Positions 1-8,109 of a stretch of DNA of 40,491 nt are shown here, one piece after another (position 1 is the first letter of the stretch; every line of letters starts with the position of its first letter). The stretch is taken from assembly GCA_022841745.1 (NCBI GenBank), contig JALHQW010000068.1, positions 1 to 40,491 on the forward strand, in the 5' to 3' direction. The position numbers and the translations under genes were made by a program. This stretch comes from Saprospiraceae bacterium. Lineage in GTDB: Bacteria; Bacteroidota; Bacteroidia; Chitinophagales; Saprospiraceae. The notes under the pieces are model-generated. The model saw only the letters and a list, made by a program, of their open reading frames with translations. It was not told the DNA's origin and searched no databases.

Positions 1-136
1 CCCCTCTCACTCTCTCACCCCTCTCACTCTCTCACCCCTCTCACTCTCTCACCCCTCTCACTCTCTCACCCCTCTCACTCTCTCACCCCTCTCACTCTCT
101 CACCCCTCTCACTATCTCACCCCTCTCACTCTCTCA
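1..136. repeat. 17-bp tandem repeat array, about 8 copies, cut by window edge
   Basis: The unit cccctctcactctctca repeats head to tail from base 1 with one visible substitution (tatctca near 112-117), then decays into cccctatcacccct. It continues past the left edge, so its true length is unknown. Its right end forms the last codons and the stop of the AraC-type gene on the minus strand. Because 17 is not a multiple of 3, the array brings a stop into every frame. Confidence 0.95.
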
Positions 137-977
137 CCCCTATCACCCCTTGCCTAAACTGCATCGGATTCATGCCAGCCAATTTTTTGAAGGTCTTGTT
201 GAAATAAGAAAGGCTCTCGAAACCGCTCTGGAAACAAGTGTCCGTCACGGAATGGCCCTGGTGGAGCAGCTGTTTGGCTTGGTGGATACGGTATCGGTTA
301 AGGTATTCGATAAAGGTCATACCATTCATTTTTTTGAAAAAACGGCAAAAAGCGGCTTCGCTCAGGTAGGTAAGTTTTGCCAGTTCGTCAATGGTGATTT
401 TTCTTCCAAATTGCTCCGCAACAAAATAATACACCTGCTTCATGCGCTGCTCAGCCTTTAGGTCATAGGCGTTTTCGATTGGCCGAGCGGCCAACGGGGT
501 CCATTCATCGGAAGTAGCGAGGGTTTGAAAAATATCCAGCAAAAGCATCAATTGCCTAAAGTGGTGCGCCTGGGTCATAGCCCTCATCATTTCCCCAACC
601 TGTTGCTTGGTTTTTCCATGAAAAACAATACCCTGTCTTGCCCGCTCGAACAGTAATTTGACCTCGGAAAGCTCAGGAGCCTCCAGGAAGCGTTCCCCAA
701 GAAAGTCCTCTCGGAGTTGTATCACCACTTTTTCATACGCAGTTCGCAGTCCATAATCAAAATTGAGATGCGGTACGTAAGGGCCGATGAAGGCAAGGTC
801 GCTTCCTTCGTACTTCGCAATATGCTCGCCGATATGACGGTTCCCATCAGCACCATCAATGAAAATAAGTTCGTACTCCGGGTGGTAATGCCAGTAAAAA
901 CGGTCGTGCAACTTGGGTGTCAGCAGCCGAAAAGAGCTTTGCTGGTCAGGCCGGGCATCTTCAAGTTTGAGCTTCAT
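126..977 (-). CDS. AraC-family transcriptional regulator with N-terminal cupin-like domain
   Basis: This 283-residue protein has the usual two-part AraC layout. The N-terminal part (about residues 25-110) has the His-rich pattern [11 protein letters not shown] and a later GPYVPH, typical of a cupin-like ligand-binding barrel. The C-terminal part (about 190-277) carries two helix-turn-helix units: [20 protein letters not shown], then the signature around [20 protein letters not shown] followed by NPMQFR. It probably senses a small molecule (ligand unknown) and controls nearby genes. The divergently placed PhyH-like enzyme at 1216 is the obvious candidate target; this is inference from position. 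The last residues (about GVIGVRE) and the stop are encoded by the 17-bp tandem repeat, so the original C-terminus has been overwritten or extended. Confidence 0.9.
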   Translation of the reverse strand: MKLKLEDARPDQQSSFRLLTPKLHDRFYWHYHPEYELIFIDGADGNRHIGEHIAKYEGSDLAFIGPYVPHLNFDYGLRTAYEKVVIQLREDFLGERFLEAPELSEVKLLFERARQGIVFHGKTKQQVGEMMRAMTQAHHFRQLMLLLDIFQTLATSDEWTPLAARPIENAYDLKAEQRMKQVYYFVAEQFGRKITIDELAKLTYLSEAAFCRFFKKMNGMTFIEYLNRYRIHQAKQLLHQGHSVTDTCFQSGFESLSYFNKTFKKLAGMNPMQFRQGVIGVRE

Positions 978-1088
978 GTGGCAAAATTTGTGTAAAAATG
1001 CCTAATTAGCTCCTTCATTTTCAAAAAGAGGTCAAAATAATTCAAATAATCGCCAAAATAGCTGTGGCAAAGGGGAAGGGTAGGGTGG

Positions 1089-1096
1089 TAGTTTTG
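1089..1096 (+). promoter_or_regulatory. Candidate Bacteroidota -7 element TAGTTTTG
   Basis: TAGTTTTG matches the Bacteroidota -7 consensus TAnnTTTG and points toward the PhyH-like gene at 1216. No clear TTTG -33 box is seen at the expected 17-23 bp distance, so support is modest. Confidence 0.35.
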
Positions 1097-1108
1097 CAGA
1101 GTCGCAAA

Positions 1109-1203
1109 GAAGAGTCCGCAGTCCGACAGTCCGCAGTCCGACAGTCCGCAGTCCGCAGTCTGACAGTCAACAATCTCAACAATCCAACAATCCAACAATC
1201 AAT
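1109..1203. repeat. Short direct repeats (cagtccg / acaatcc) in the AraC-PhyH intergenic region
   Basis: From about 1109 to 1170 the heptamer-like word cagtccg or cagtctg recurs with small spacers. This is followed by a second run of caacaatc and ccaacaat words up to about 1203. The repeats lie in the presumed 5' leader of the PhyH-like gene. No hairpin or operator is obvious; it looks like a low-complexity expansion. Confidence 0.8.
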
Positions 1204-1215
1204 CAAATTCAACTT

Positions 1216-2199
1216 ATGATGACCGCAACGATGACTCCCACGATGGCCCCTACGATGGTGCCGGACAATGCCCACAAGGACATTCCTGGCAACCCTTCCA
1301 CGGCTAAAACAAGTGTTCAGAAGCTCAATGACCGCTCCAATGGTCAACCCTTGCGGGTGCTTTCCGAAGAAGACTGGGCTTTTTGGAAACACAACGGCTA
1401 TGTAGTAGTGAAAAATGCCGTTCCAAAGGAAATGGTCAAGCAAACCGCCGACTTCCTGTGGGAGTTTGAGGAAAAAGACCCCAATGACCCAAGTACTTGG
1501 TACACGGCCCCTCGTGCCGAAATGCAGATGAAGGAGCTGACCAATACAGGCATGGTGGAGGTATATAACAACCAAATGCTTTGGAACAACCGCCAGTTGC
1601 CCCGCATTTATGATGCTTTTGTGGACATCTGGGGTACTGAAAAACTCTGGGTCACGATTGACCGGGCCAACCTCAATTTCCCGATTCGTCCCGGTTTCGA
1701 GTACAAGGCATTCATTCATTGGGACTACGACCCGGAGACCAAGCCCGTGCAGGTGCAAGGCGTACTTGCCCTCGCCGACCAAACCGATGAGAACATGGGC
1801 GGGTTCCAGTGCGTGCCTGAACTCTACCGCACCTATGAAACCTGGAAACTGACACAGCCCGAAGACCGCCACCGTTTCCAGCCAGATACAACAGGTTTCG
1901 ATATCGTGAAGGTGAAATTGGAGGCAGGCGACCTGCTGATTTTCAACAGCCTGCTGGCACATGGCATACGGGCCAATCGTTCAGAAAACAAGGTGCGCAT
2001 GGCGCAGTACATCTCCATGATGCCCGCCCAGGAGGAGAACGAGCCGCTCCGCAATTGGCGCATCAATTCTTGGCGTGACCGCATTGCGCCTGAGGGCTAT
2101 GCTTTCCCCGGTGACCCACGGAATTGGGAAAAGACCAAGTACAGGATGGCGGAATTGAACGATTTGGGCAAAAAATTGCTGGGGCTGGAAAACTGGTAA
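1216..2199 (+). CDS. Phytanoyl-CoA dioxygenase (PhyH) family Fe(II)/2-oxoglutarate oxygenase
   Basis: The 327-residue protein has the 2-His-1-Asp iron triad of PhyH-type oxygenases: H168-W-D170 in FIHWDYDPETK and a distal His near 249 in LLAHGIRANR. The Arg residues that follow are candidates for binding 2-oxoglutarate. The GVLALADQT and GGFQCVPELY segments are also typical of the family. It should hydroxylate a small organic substrate in the cytoplasm; the substrate cannot be told from sequence. The N-terminus is a low-complexity M/T/P stretch encoded by a 12-bp repeat, with in-frame ATGs at 1216, 1219, 1231, 1243 and 1255, so the exact start is uncertain. A terminator hairpin follows the gene at 2231. 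It is divergent from the AraC-type regulator, which may control it. Confidence 0.85.
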   Translation: MMTATMTPTMAPTMVPDNAHKDIPGNPSTAKTSVQKLNDRSNGQPLRVLSEEDWAFWKHNGYVVVKNAVPKEMVKQTADFLWEFEEKDPNDPSTWYTAPRAEMQMKELTNTGMVEVYNNQMLWNNRQLPRIYDAFVDIWGTEKLWVTIDRANLNFPIRPGFEYKAFIHWDYDPETKPVQVQGVLALADQTDENMGGFQCVPELYRTYETWKLTQPEDRHRFQPDTTGFDIVKVKLEAGDLLIFNSLLAHGIRANRSENKVRMAQYISMMPAQEENEPLRNWRINSWRDRIAPEGYAFPGDPRNWEKTKYRMAELNDLGKKLLGLENW

Positions 2200-2230
2200 G
2201 TTCTTGATAGCGACCGAGTTGCCCATAAAA

Positions 2231-2271
2231 AAACAACCCTGTTAGCGTTCAAGACGCCAGCAGGGTTGTTT
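2231..2271. terminator. Bidirectional rho-independent terminator
   Basis: An 11-bp stem, aaacaaccctg (2231-2241) with cagggttgttt (2261-2271), encloses a smaller gcgt/acgc stem. It is flanked by A and T runs on both sides, so it can end both the rightward PhyH-like gene and the leftward coiled-coil gene. Confidence 0.9.
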
Positions 2272-2301
2272 TATTTAAGGGCTATTTACCCAATAGTCAG
2301 C

Positions 2302-3318
2302 TTAGTTAAAAAGGTTGTCATAAGACTGCCCATCGCCACGGCCTTGCTTCTCCGGCCTTGCAGCGGGACGGTTCAGGTCAAGCGATTCATTGGAGGAAGT
2401 TGATTTTGGGTTCAAGAGCATTAGCGTGCTCTTCTGCTCCCATTCTTCCAGCATTTTCAAGCCTTCTTCTTGGAACACGCCCTGTTGCAGGTCAATGCTG
2501 TCCATGAAATTGGCGCTCATTTCCATGAACCGTTCCATTTCGCCTACCTTGTTCGCCACATCATCGGCAATGTTTTCAATGGCCGCATCGAACATGGCCC
2601 GCTTGTCAGGATCGCCAGAGATGACGCTCATGGCCGACTTCATGGCCGAGTGCGAGGCACGGATGGCCTTGCGCTCTTGTTCTTTCAATTTCACTTGGTC
2701 TTTGGTGTCCTCCAACAGGATTTCAGAATTCTTGTACATCTTGTCGAGGATGCGGTAGAGGATTTCCATCTTCCCGTGCAGGGCAGCGTACTTCTCGTTG
2801 GTCTCCTGCAAGCGGGCGGCCTTGCGGGTGGCAAGCACCACTTGGCTCTCGTTGTTTTGTTGCTTCGCAACACTGGCGAGTTTCAGGCTATTCTGGATTT
2901 CCTTGTTGTTTTCGTCCATTAGGGTGCTCATCTTGCGGATTTGCCCCTTCAGGTTACCGATTTGCTGGCTCATCTTGCCAAGATTGTCTTGTAGGTCTTC
3001 CACATAACTCTTCAAGATGCCAACGGGGTCAATCTGCACGAAAATACCCGTCACCCAGCGCATCACACTCTTATACATGTACCAAATAAGGTTGCGCATC
3101 TTCGGGTCGAGGATGATGTATAACAAGGCTGCTAAAGCCATCAACATCAGCACCAAGTAGAGGGTATTCGCTGCAAGCCCAAGCAAAAATGTAATATTGG
3201 TTGCAATCAAAAAGCCTAAGCCACCCAGTATGGCTGTCAGGAAAATAGCCCCCGTTACTCCTTCAGGGCGTTTCCAGAATGATTTTTTTTCGTAGGTCGG
3301 CGGTGCGATATCGGACAT
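2302..3318 (-). CDS. Membrane-anchored coiled-coil protein resembling PspA/Vipp1
   Basis: This 338-residue protein has two hydrophobic segments (about residues 22-44 and 47-70), then a long amphipathic, charged helical region (about 95-290) and a polar tail. The helical region contains the kind of pattern seen in PspA/IM30 (ESCRT-III-like) proteins: SYVEDLQDNLGKMSQQIGNL, then LATRKAARLQETNEKYAAL, then a further Lys/Glu-rich helix. Classical PspA has no transmembrane anchor, so this would be a membrane-tethered variant. A role in membrane maintenance or stress is plausible but inferred. It is read leftward, downstream of the acetyltransferase, and ends at the shared terminator at 2231. Alternative: a lineage-specific coiled-coil protein unrelated to PspA. 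Confidence 0.75.
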   Translation of the reverse strand: MSDIAPPTYEKKSFWKRPEGVTGAIFLTAILGGLGFLIATNITFLLGLAANTLYLVLMLMALAALLYIILDPKMRNLIWYMYKSVMRWVTGIFVQIDPVGILKSYVEDLQDNLGKMSQQIGNLKGQIRKMSTLMDENNKEIQNSLKLASVAKQQNNESQVVLATRKAARLQETNEKYAALHGKMEILYRILDKMYKNSEILLEDTKDQVKLKEQERKAIRASHSAMKSAMSVISGDPDKRAMFDAAIENIADDVANKVGEMERFMEMSANFMDSIDLQQGVFQEEGLKMLEEWEQKSTLMLLNPKSTSSNESLDLNRPAARPEKQGRGDGQSYDNLFN

Positions 3319-3448
3319 GATTGGATTGTTGAATTGTTAGGTTGTTAAAAATGTTGGCAGCAAAGTAACACCTAAATGCAGGATTTTTGTCAAAAATTAC
3401 CTTTGTTCATCGTTAAAAATCGGACGAAGGCACAAATCCAGCCCATTT

Positions 3449-3964
3449 TTACAAAAAACGCCGCATCAAAATGTCGGTTTGGAGGTCGTTGCCAAACAGA
3501 AAAGGGTGGGTGCCAAATACTTCAAATCCCTTTTTTTCATAAAACCGAATGGCCCTTGGGTTGTGCTCCCAGACTCCCAACCAGATGAATTCATAGTTGT
3601 TTTCCCTTGCTACCGCAATGGACTTTTCCATTAGAGCCTCACCGATTCCCCTACCATAGAAAGCAGGGAGGCTGTATATCCGCTGGATTTCAAGGCACTT
3701 CCCCCCCAAATCCTCGCCTTGTGCCAATGGGTGGTTCAATTTCAAATAACCTGCGATTTCACCGTTTTGCTTCGCAAAAAAGAACTCGGATGCCTTATTG
3801 CTAAGTTCTTCCTTCAAAACCTCCACATCAAACGCCTTGGAAATATAAGCCTGATAGTCTTCGGCAGTGTTGTCGGCTTCAAATGCAGCACTAAAGGTTT
3901 CCAACCCCACTTTCAACAGCAGGTCAACACTTTCAACCCCAAATTTTTCAATCGAAATATTCAT
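3449..3964 (-). CDS. GNAT-family N-acetyltransferase, PaiA-like
   Basis: This 171-residue protein is full length for a single GNAT domain. The acetyl-CoA binding motif A is seen in LEIQRIYSLPAFYGRGIGEA (R/Q-x-x-G-x-G/A type), followed by the IWLGVWEHNPRAIRFYEKKG segment, the usual motif B region. Several stretches (ELSN..S.FFFA, GEIAGYLKLN, IWLGVWE.N..AI.FY) resemble Bacillus PaiA, a polyamine N-acetyltransferase, as I recall that sequence. The substrate is therefore possibly a polyamine or another small amine; this is inference. It lies between folD and the coiled-coil gene on the same strand, with about 56 bp of short direct repeats separating it from folD. Confidence 0.85.
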   Translation of the reverse strand: MNISIEKFGVESVDLLLKVGLETFSAAFEADNTAEDYQAYISKAFDVEVLKEELSNKASEFFFAKQNGEIAGYLKLNHPLAQGEDLGGKCLEIQRIYSLPAFYGRGIGEALMEKSIAVARENNYEFIWLGVWEHNPRAIRFYEKKGFEVFGTHPFLFGNDLQTDILMRRFL

Positions 3965-3989
3965 AATCCACCCTCAAGAATGAAACACA

Positions 3990-4023
3990 CCCAGCATCCA
4001 GTATCCGGCAGTATCCAGTATCA
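3990..4023. repeat. Short direct repeats (cagtatcc words) between folD and the acetyltransferase gene
   Basis: The words cagcatc, cagtatcc and cagtatc recur four times within about 30 bases, directly downstream of folD on the minus strand. No stem or T-run is visible, so this is not a terminator. Confidence 0.6.
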
Positions 4024-4902
4024 ACCATAAATCTCCTTCCTACTTGCCTTCAAGGTATTGATTATCAACGACATAACCGTCATTGGCCCAACGCCTCCCG
4101 GAACGGGAGTGATGAAGCTGCATTTAGGAGCCACCTCATTATAGGCCACGTCGCCCACCAAACGGCTGCCCTTTGGGTGGCTTGGATCGTCAATGCGGTT
4201 GATGCCCACGTCAATCACCACAGCGCCTTCCTTCACCATGTCGGCAGTTACGAATTCCGGCCTGCCGATTGCTGCCACGATGATGTCGGCTTGTGCCACA
4301 ATCTCCTTCATGTTTTTCGTTCGGCTATGCACGAGCGTAACGGTACAGTCGCCGGGGCTTCCTTTTCTGCTCAATAGGATGGCCATGGGTGTGCCCACGA
4401 TATTGCTGCGGCCAATGACCACGGCATTTTTACCAGCGGTAGGCACTTGGTACCGCTCCAGCATGGTCATAATGCCGAATGGTGTTGCTGGCAGGTAGCT
4501 CGGTAGCCCAAGCGCCATGCGCCCAAAATTGACGGGGTGGAAGCCGTCCACGTCCTTTTTGGGGTCAATGGCCAGCGTCACGTTCTCCTCATTGATATGC
4601 TTGGGCAAAGGAAGCTGGACGATGAAGCCATCAATATCCTCGTCCCCGTTGAGTTGGTTCACGACTTCCATCAGTTCCTCCTCCGTGGCATCGGCTGGAC
4701 GGCGGACAAGGGTGGACTTGAACCCTACGTCCTCGCAAGACTTCACTTTGTTCCTGACATAAACTTGGCTGGCAGGGTCGTCGCCCACCAGCACGGCAGC
4801 AAGGTGTGGGATTTTTCCGCCGCTAGCCTTGATTTTTTCCACCTCTGCGGCGATTTCGGTTTTGATGAGGTCGGAGAGTTTTTTACCGTCAATGATGGTC
4901 AT
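4021..4902 (-). CDS. folD: Bifunctional methylenetetrahydrofolate dehydrogenase / methenyltetrahydrofolate cyclohydrolase FolD
   Basis: FolD oxidises 5,10-methylene-THF to 10-formyl-THF through the methenyl intermediate, supplying one-carbon units for purine and formyl-Met synthesis in the cytosol. The 293-residue product shows the expected elements. These are [17 protein letters not shown] with the YxxxK catalytic pair, [13 protein letters not shown] and [15 protein letters not shown] in the substrate site. The NADP-binding stretch is [17 protein letters not shown], and the C-terminal signature is [15 protein letters not shown]. The start at 4902 ([11 protein letters not shown]) fits the family; an upstream in-frame ATG at 4980 would add 26 residues with no homology. 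It lies 82 bp downstream of the GH65 gene on the same strand. Confidence 0.97.
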   Translation of the reverse strand: MTIIDGKKLSDLIKTEIAAEVEKIKASGGKIPHLAAVLVGDDPASQVYVRNKVKSCEDVGFKSTLVRRPADATEEELMEVVNQLNGDEDIDGFIVQLPLPKHINEENVTLAIDPKKDVDGFHPVNFGRMALGLPSYLPATPFGIMTMLERYQVPTAGKNAVVIGRSNIVGTPMAILLSRKGSPGDCTVTLVHSRTKNMKEIVAQADIIVAAIGRPEFVTADMVKEGAVVIDVGINRIDDPSHPKGSRLVGDVAYNEVAPKCSFITPVPGGVGPMTVMSLIINTLKASRKEIYG

Positions 4903-4984
4903 AAGCTGTTTGTTATTTGGTGAGGGAAAGTTGGTTTGAGCGGCGAAAATAGTAAAAGGAAACCTTACACCTAAGTTCAATATT

Positions 4985-7021
4985 TCACTTTACTTCGAAC
5001 AGTTTCCTCTCCTTCCCTACGCCCGTAATCTTCAACGATTTCCACCCCTTCGGCAACTTGGTTTTCTGCTGCGCAATACCTTGGTCGGTAATCTCCAACC
5101 CACCAAAGCCACTCAAAACGGCCTGTAAGAAGCCACCTGCCCCTGTTGCAAAGTAGGGGTTCGTACCACCTGCCGTTTCCGCTAACACCCCGAAAGGCGG
5201 CACCTCGTTCGGCTTGTAGCAGCCAGGGAACAGCGACGCCGCCTTCTCTGAATCGCCCAAGCGGGCATATAGCAGCACCAGGATAGCATTGCCCATCGCC
5301 GGGCCTTCCGGCGACATGCGGGGCAGGTAATAGTCCAGGTCACGGCGGATGTCTTCGGGTTTGTTCACGATGTTCAATGGATAGGCGAGCAGGTTCACAT
5401 CGGCTTGTTTTATCATCACGCCGTCGTAGGTAGCGTTCTCCTTCGTCGTGCCGTCAGGGAATTTCAAGATGGGGATATTGTCGGCCACATGCTCCCAATC
5501 GGGGTTTGGCACGAGGCCAAGTTCCCTTGCGGCTTGGGCTGCGTACTGCAATGAGGTGATGGCCATCCCGTTCGTGAAGGCGTTGTTGTCAATGTTCTCC
5601 TGCCATTCGTTCGCCCCGATGACGTTGTTGATGTCGTAATGCCCCGGCCCGTTCCGCTCTACCCGGCTCGCCCAGAAGTCGCCGACCTCCTTCAAAATCG
5701 GGTAGCCACGGGTGCGTAGCCATTCCTTGTCCTTGGTCACTTGGTAATACTTCCAAGCCGCCCAGCCCACGCAGCCCGTGATATGATGCTGGAACGGGCC
5801 TGTGAGCGCCCAGACGGGCGTGTCCTCCGAGCCATCGGCACTGCTCTCCCAAGGGTACATAGCACCAGCATAGCCATGAGAGAAGGCATTTTTTTTCGCC
5901 ATTTCTAACCGCTCGTAACGGTATTCAAGGAATGATTTGGCGATTTCAGGCTGGAGCATCAGCATTGGCGGGTACATCCAAAGCTCAGTGTCCCAGAAGA
6001 CGTGGCCGTTGTAGCCAAGTCCGCTCAGACCCATCGGTGATAGGCTGTAGGCGGTGCCCTCACGGGCAAAAGAGTAGAGGTGGTAGAGTGCAAATCGGAT
6101 ATCACGGGTCACGTTCGCATCGCCCTCCACCACAATGTCGCTTTGCCAGAGTTTTTCCCATTCAGCGATGTGCCGCTTGAGCAACCGCTCCCGGCCTTCC
6201 AGCGCAGCGAAGATGGTGAGCCGCTCGGCCTCATTGTGCGGGTCGTTATATTGGCTGCTGGCCACGGCACTTGCCACCACGGAGAAACGATAGGTTTCGC
6301 CCGCTTTCATTTTCTTGTGGAACTTGGTCAAGTGCATGTTATAGTCCCAGTCCTCGTGGATGAGGTCAGGTTCGCTGCCATGTTTTTCCTCGAAAACAAA
6401 AGCGTTGCTGGCCGCCACCGTCAGCTTGCCCGAAGGGCTTTTGCCTACGCTGCTCATCAGCGGAATCAGCACGTGCGGGCGGTCTATTTCAGCATACAAA
6501 TTCCGCACATCCGCCAAATGGTCGGGTGCCTCGATGACACTCATCGGGGTGATGGTTACGTCCTGCCTGGCCGTGATTTCAACGATGGTCATGGCCGTAT
6601 AGGGCAGGTGCCGAAGGCTCATCATCGTATGCTTGACGCTCAGTTTATCACCCACCTCAAAGCTGGTGAGCAAGGCCGCCTGCTTCATGTCGAGGTCTTG
6701 GGTGAAATTCGAGATGTCCCGCCGACCAATCCTGCGCCCATCAACATCGAGGTTCATATTCACATGGTTGAAGGTCTTGAGGATGTTGGAGACACGACCC
6801 CGCTGGTAGTAGTCGTAAACGCCGTTCAATACCACATCCTTCACTCGCATAGGTTCTGGCGAAGAGACGATGCCCACCATGCCATTGGCCACAGTGACGC
6901 CGAAGTAGTTGGCGGGGTTGATGTCTTTTGCGACAACGTGCCAAGCGTCTTGGGCAGTTAATGATGAATGATAAATGATGAATGATAAATGGAGCAATAG
7001 CGAAACACGGAGGTACTTCAT
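4985..7021 (-). CDS. Secreted glycoside hydrolase family 65-type enzyme
   Basis: The 678-residue protein has an N-terminal signal peptide ending near SSLTAQ, a beta-rich N-terminal domain, and an (alpha/alpha)6-barrel with GH65 signatures. These are [15 protein letters not shown] (around 370), and [15 protein letters not shown], where E472 is the likely catalytic acid by comparison with the family motif DEYHENVDNNAYT. GH65 includes alpha-glucoside phosphorylases, trehalases and glucosylgalactosyl-hydroxylysine glucosidase. A periplasmic location argues for hydrolysis rather than phosphorolysis, but the substrate is not determined. The signal peptide core ([11 protein letters not shown]) is encoded by an intergenic-type repeat. 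It is divergent from the pirin gene. Confidence 0.88.
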   Translation of the reverse strand: MKYLRVSLLLHLSFIIYHSSLTAQDAWHVVAKDINPANYFGVTVANGMVGIVSSPEPMRVKDVVLNGVYDYYQRGRVSNILKTFNHVNMNLDVDGRRIGRRDISNFTQDLDMKQAALLTSFEVGDKLSVKHTMMSLRHLPYTAMTIVEITARQDVTITPMSVIEAPDHLADVRNLYAEIDRPHVLIPLMSSVGKSPSGKLTVAASNAFVFEEKHGSEPDLIHEDWDYNMHLTKFHKKMKAGETYRFSVVASAVASSQYNDPHNEAERLTIFAALEGRERLLKRHIAEWEKLWQSDIVVEGDANVTRDIRFALYHLYSFAREGTAYSLSPMGLSGLGYNGHVFWDTELWMYPPMLMLQPEIAKSFLEYRYERLEMAKKNAFSHGYAGAMYPWESSADGSEDTPVWALTGPFQHHITGCVGWAAWKYYQVTKDKEWLRTRGYPILKEVGDFWASRVERNGPGHYDINNVIGANEWQENIDNNAFTNGMAITSLQYAAQAARELGLVPNPDWEHVADNIPILKFPDGTTKENATYDGVMIKQADVNLLAYPLNIVNKPEDIRRDLDYYLPRMSPEGPAMGNAILVLLYARLGDSEKAASLFPGCYKPNEVPPFGVLAETAGGTNPYFATGAGGFLQAVLSGFGGLEITDQGIAQQKTKLPKGWKSLKITGVGKERKLFEVK
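6963..7000. repeat. Repeat of aatgatgaatgataa words inside the GH65 signal-peptide region
   Basis: The plus strand reads as nearly perfect repeats of atgatgaatgataa (about 14 bp). On the minus strand this encodes residues around [11 protein letters not shown] of the GH65 signal peptide. A related repeat occurs at the murD-ftsW junction (35130-35218). Confidence 0.85.
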
Positions 7022-7142
7022 GACTGTTGGTTTTTGAAAATGATGGGCAAGGATAAGGAAAAGCTGGGGTTTCGAAGCACAAATCTTTTCTTTAGTTGAG
7101 GTGTTCTTGGTTGACTATTTTATTAATAAAAATCGGTCAACT

Positions 7143-8024
7143 ATGTCCAATCAAAAATCCGTTCAACAAGTCCTCCCCCCAGTCGCACCGCACATGGTAG
7201 GCGACGGGTTTCGGGTGCATAATTTCTTCCCAAGTGGTTATGAAATGGGCCTCTACCGAATGAGCCCATTCTTCTTAATGGACTATGGCTCCAAAGTGGA
7301 CTTCCCGCCATCTGACACGCCAAGGGGTGTGGGCGTTCACCCGCATAGGGGATTCGAGACGGTGACCATTGCCTTTCATGGCCGGGTGGCCCACCACGAT
7401 AGCACGGGCAACAGTGGCGTTATTGGCGAGGGCGATGTTCAATGGATGACGGCAGGAAGTGGCATCCTGCACAAAGAATACCATGATTTGGAATACAGCA
7501 AGAAAGGCGGCCCATTCCAGATGGTGCAGCTTTGGGTCAATTTGCCCGCAAAGGATAAAATGACACCACCCAAGTACCAAGCCGTTGAGAATGGACAAAT
7601 GGGTAAGTATAAAATACCCGAACAGGGTGGGGTGGTGGAAGTAGTTGCCGGGGAATTCAACGGTATCAAAGGCCCTGCTACGACTTTTACACCCATGCAC
7701 ATGTATGTTGGACGCATGAATGCTGGCGCTAAACTGCCTATTTCATTGCCCGAAAAATACAATACTGGCCTGTTGGTAACAGAGGGGAGCTTGAGCATCA
7801 ATGGTACTAACCGAGTGGCCACTGATCATTTTGCCCTTTTCAGGAACGATGGGTCGGAATTTGACGTGGAAACGACCGAAGGCGCTGTCTTCCTTTTACT
7901 GAGCGGTGAGCCAATCCAAGAATCCATTGTGCCTTATGGCCCATTTTTAATGAATACCAAGGAGGAAATCATGCAGGCATTCCAGGATTTCAATAGCGGT
8001 AAGTTTGGGGTACTGGAGGATTGA
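7143..8024 (+). CDS. Pirin family protein (cupin; possible quercetinase)
   Basis: This 293-residue protein is a bicupin of the pirin family. The N-terminal cupin carries the metal-binding pattern VGVHPHRGFETVTIAFHG, followed by DVQWMTAGSGILHKEYHD, which supplies the further His and Glu expected in pirin. The C-terminal cupin (about 170-285) is less conserved, as usual. Some bacterial pirins oxidise quercetin; others modulate metabolic enzymes, so the role here is open. The start at 7143 (MSNQKSVQQV) is preferred over an upstream ATG at 7101, which adds 14 residues outside the domain. A strong terminator follows at 8043. Confidence 0.9.
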   Translation: MSNQKSVQQVLPPVAPHMVGDGFRVHNFFPSGYEMGLYRMSPFFLMDYGSKVDFPPSDTPRGVGVHPHRGFETVTIAFHGRVAHHDSTGNSGVIGEGDVQWMTAGSGILHKEYHDLEYSKKGGPFQMVQLWVNLPAKDKMTPPKYQAVENGQMGKYKIPEQGGVVEVVAGEFNGIKGPATTFTPMHMYVGRMNAGAKLPISLPEKYNTGLLVTEGSLSINGTNRVATDHFALFRNDGSEFDVETTEGAVFLLLSGEPIQESIVPYGPFLMNTKEEIMQAFQDFNSGKFGVLED

Positions 8025-8042
8025 TATGGGCAGTATCAACCT

Positions 8043-8100
8043 TTTTTGAAAAAAAAAGCTGCTTGCGCACATTGCGCCAGCAGCTTTTTTTTTTCAAAAA
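8043..8100. terminator. Bidirectional rho-independent terminator
   Basis: A long hairpin: a stem of tttttgaaaaaaaaagctgc on the left pairs with gcagc plus a T-run and caaaaa on the right, with an inner gcgc/gcgc stem around acatt. A-runs and T-runs on both sides allow it to end both the pirin gene and the leftward subtilase gene. Confidence 0.92.
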
Positions 8101-8109
8101 GGGAATGTT

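Noticed and set aside
1042-1962. 306-codon minus-strand frame opposite the PhyH-like gene
   Set aside because: It passes through intergenic repeats and overlaps a gene with a full iron-binding triad; no family features are seen.
4903-4980. N-terminal extension of FolD from an upstream ATG
   Set aside because: The conserved FolD start lies at 4902; the extra 26 residues have no counterpart in the family.
6080-6961. 293-codon plus-strand open frame within the GH65 gene
   Set aside because: The minus-strand frame carries clear GH65 motifs and a signal peptide; the plus-strand product is His-rich and without recognisable domains.
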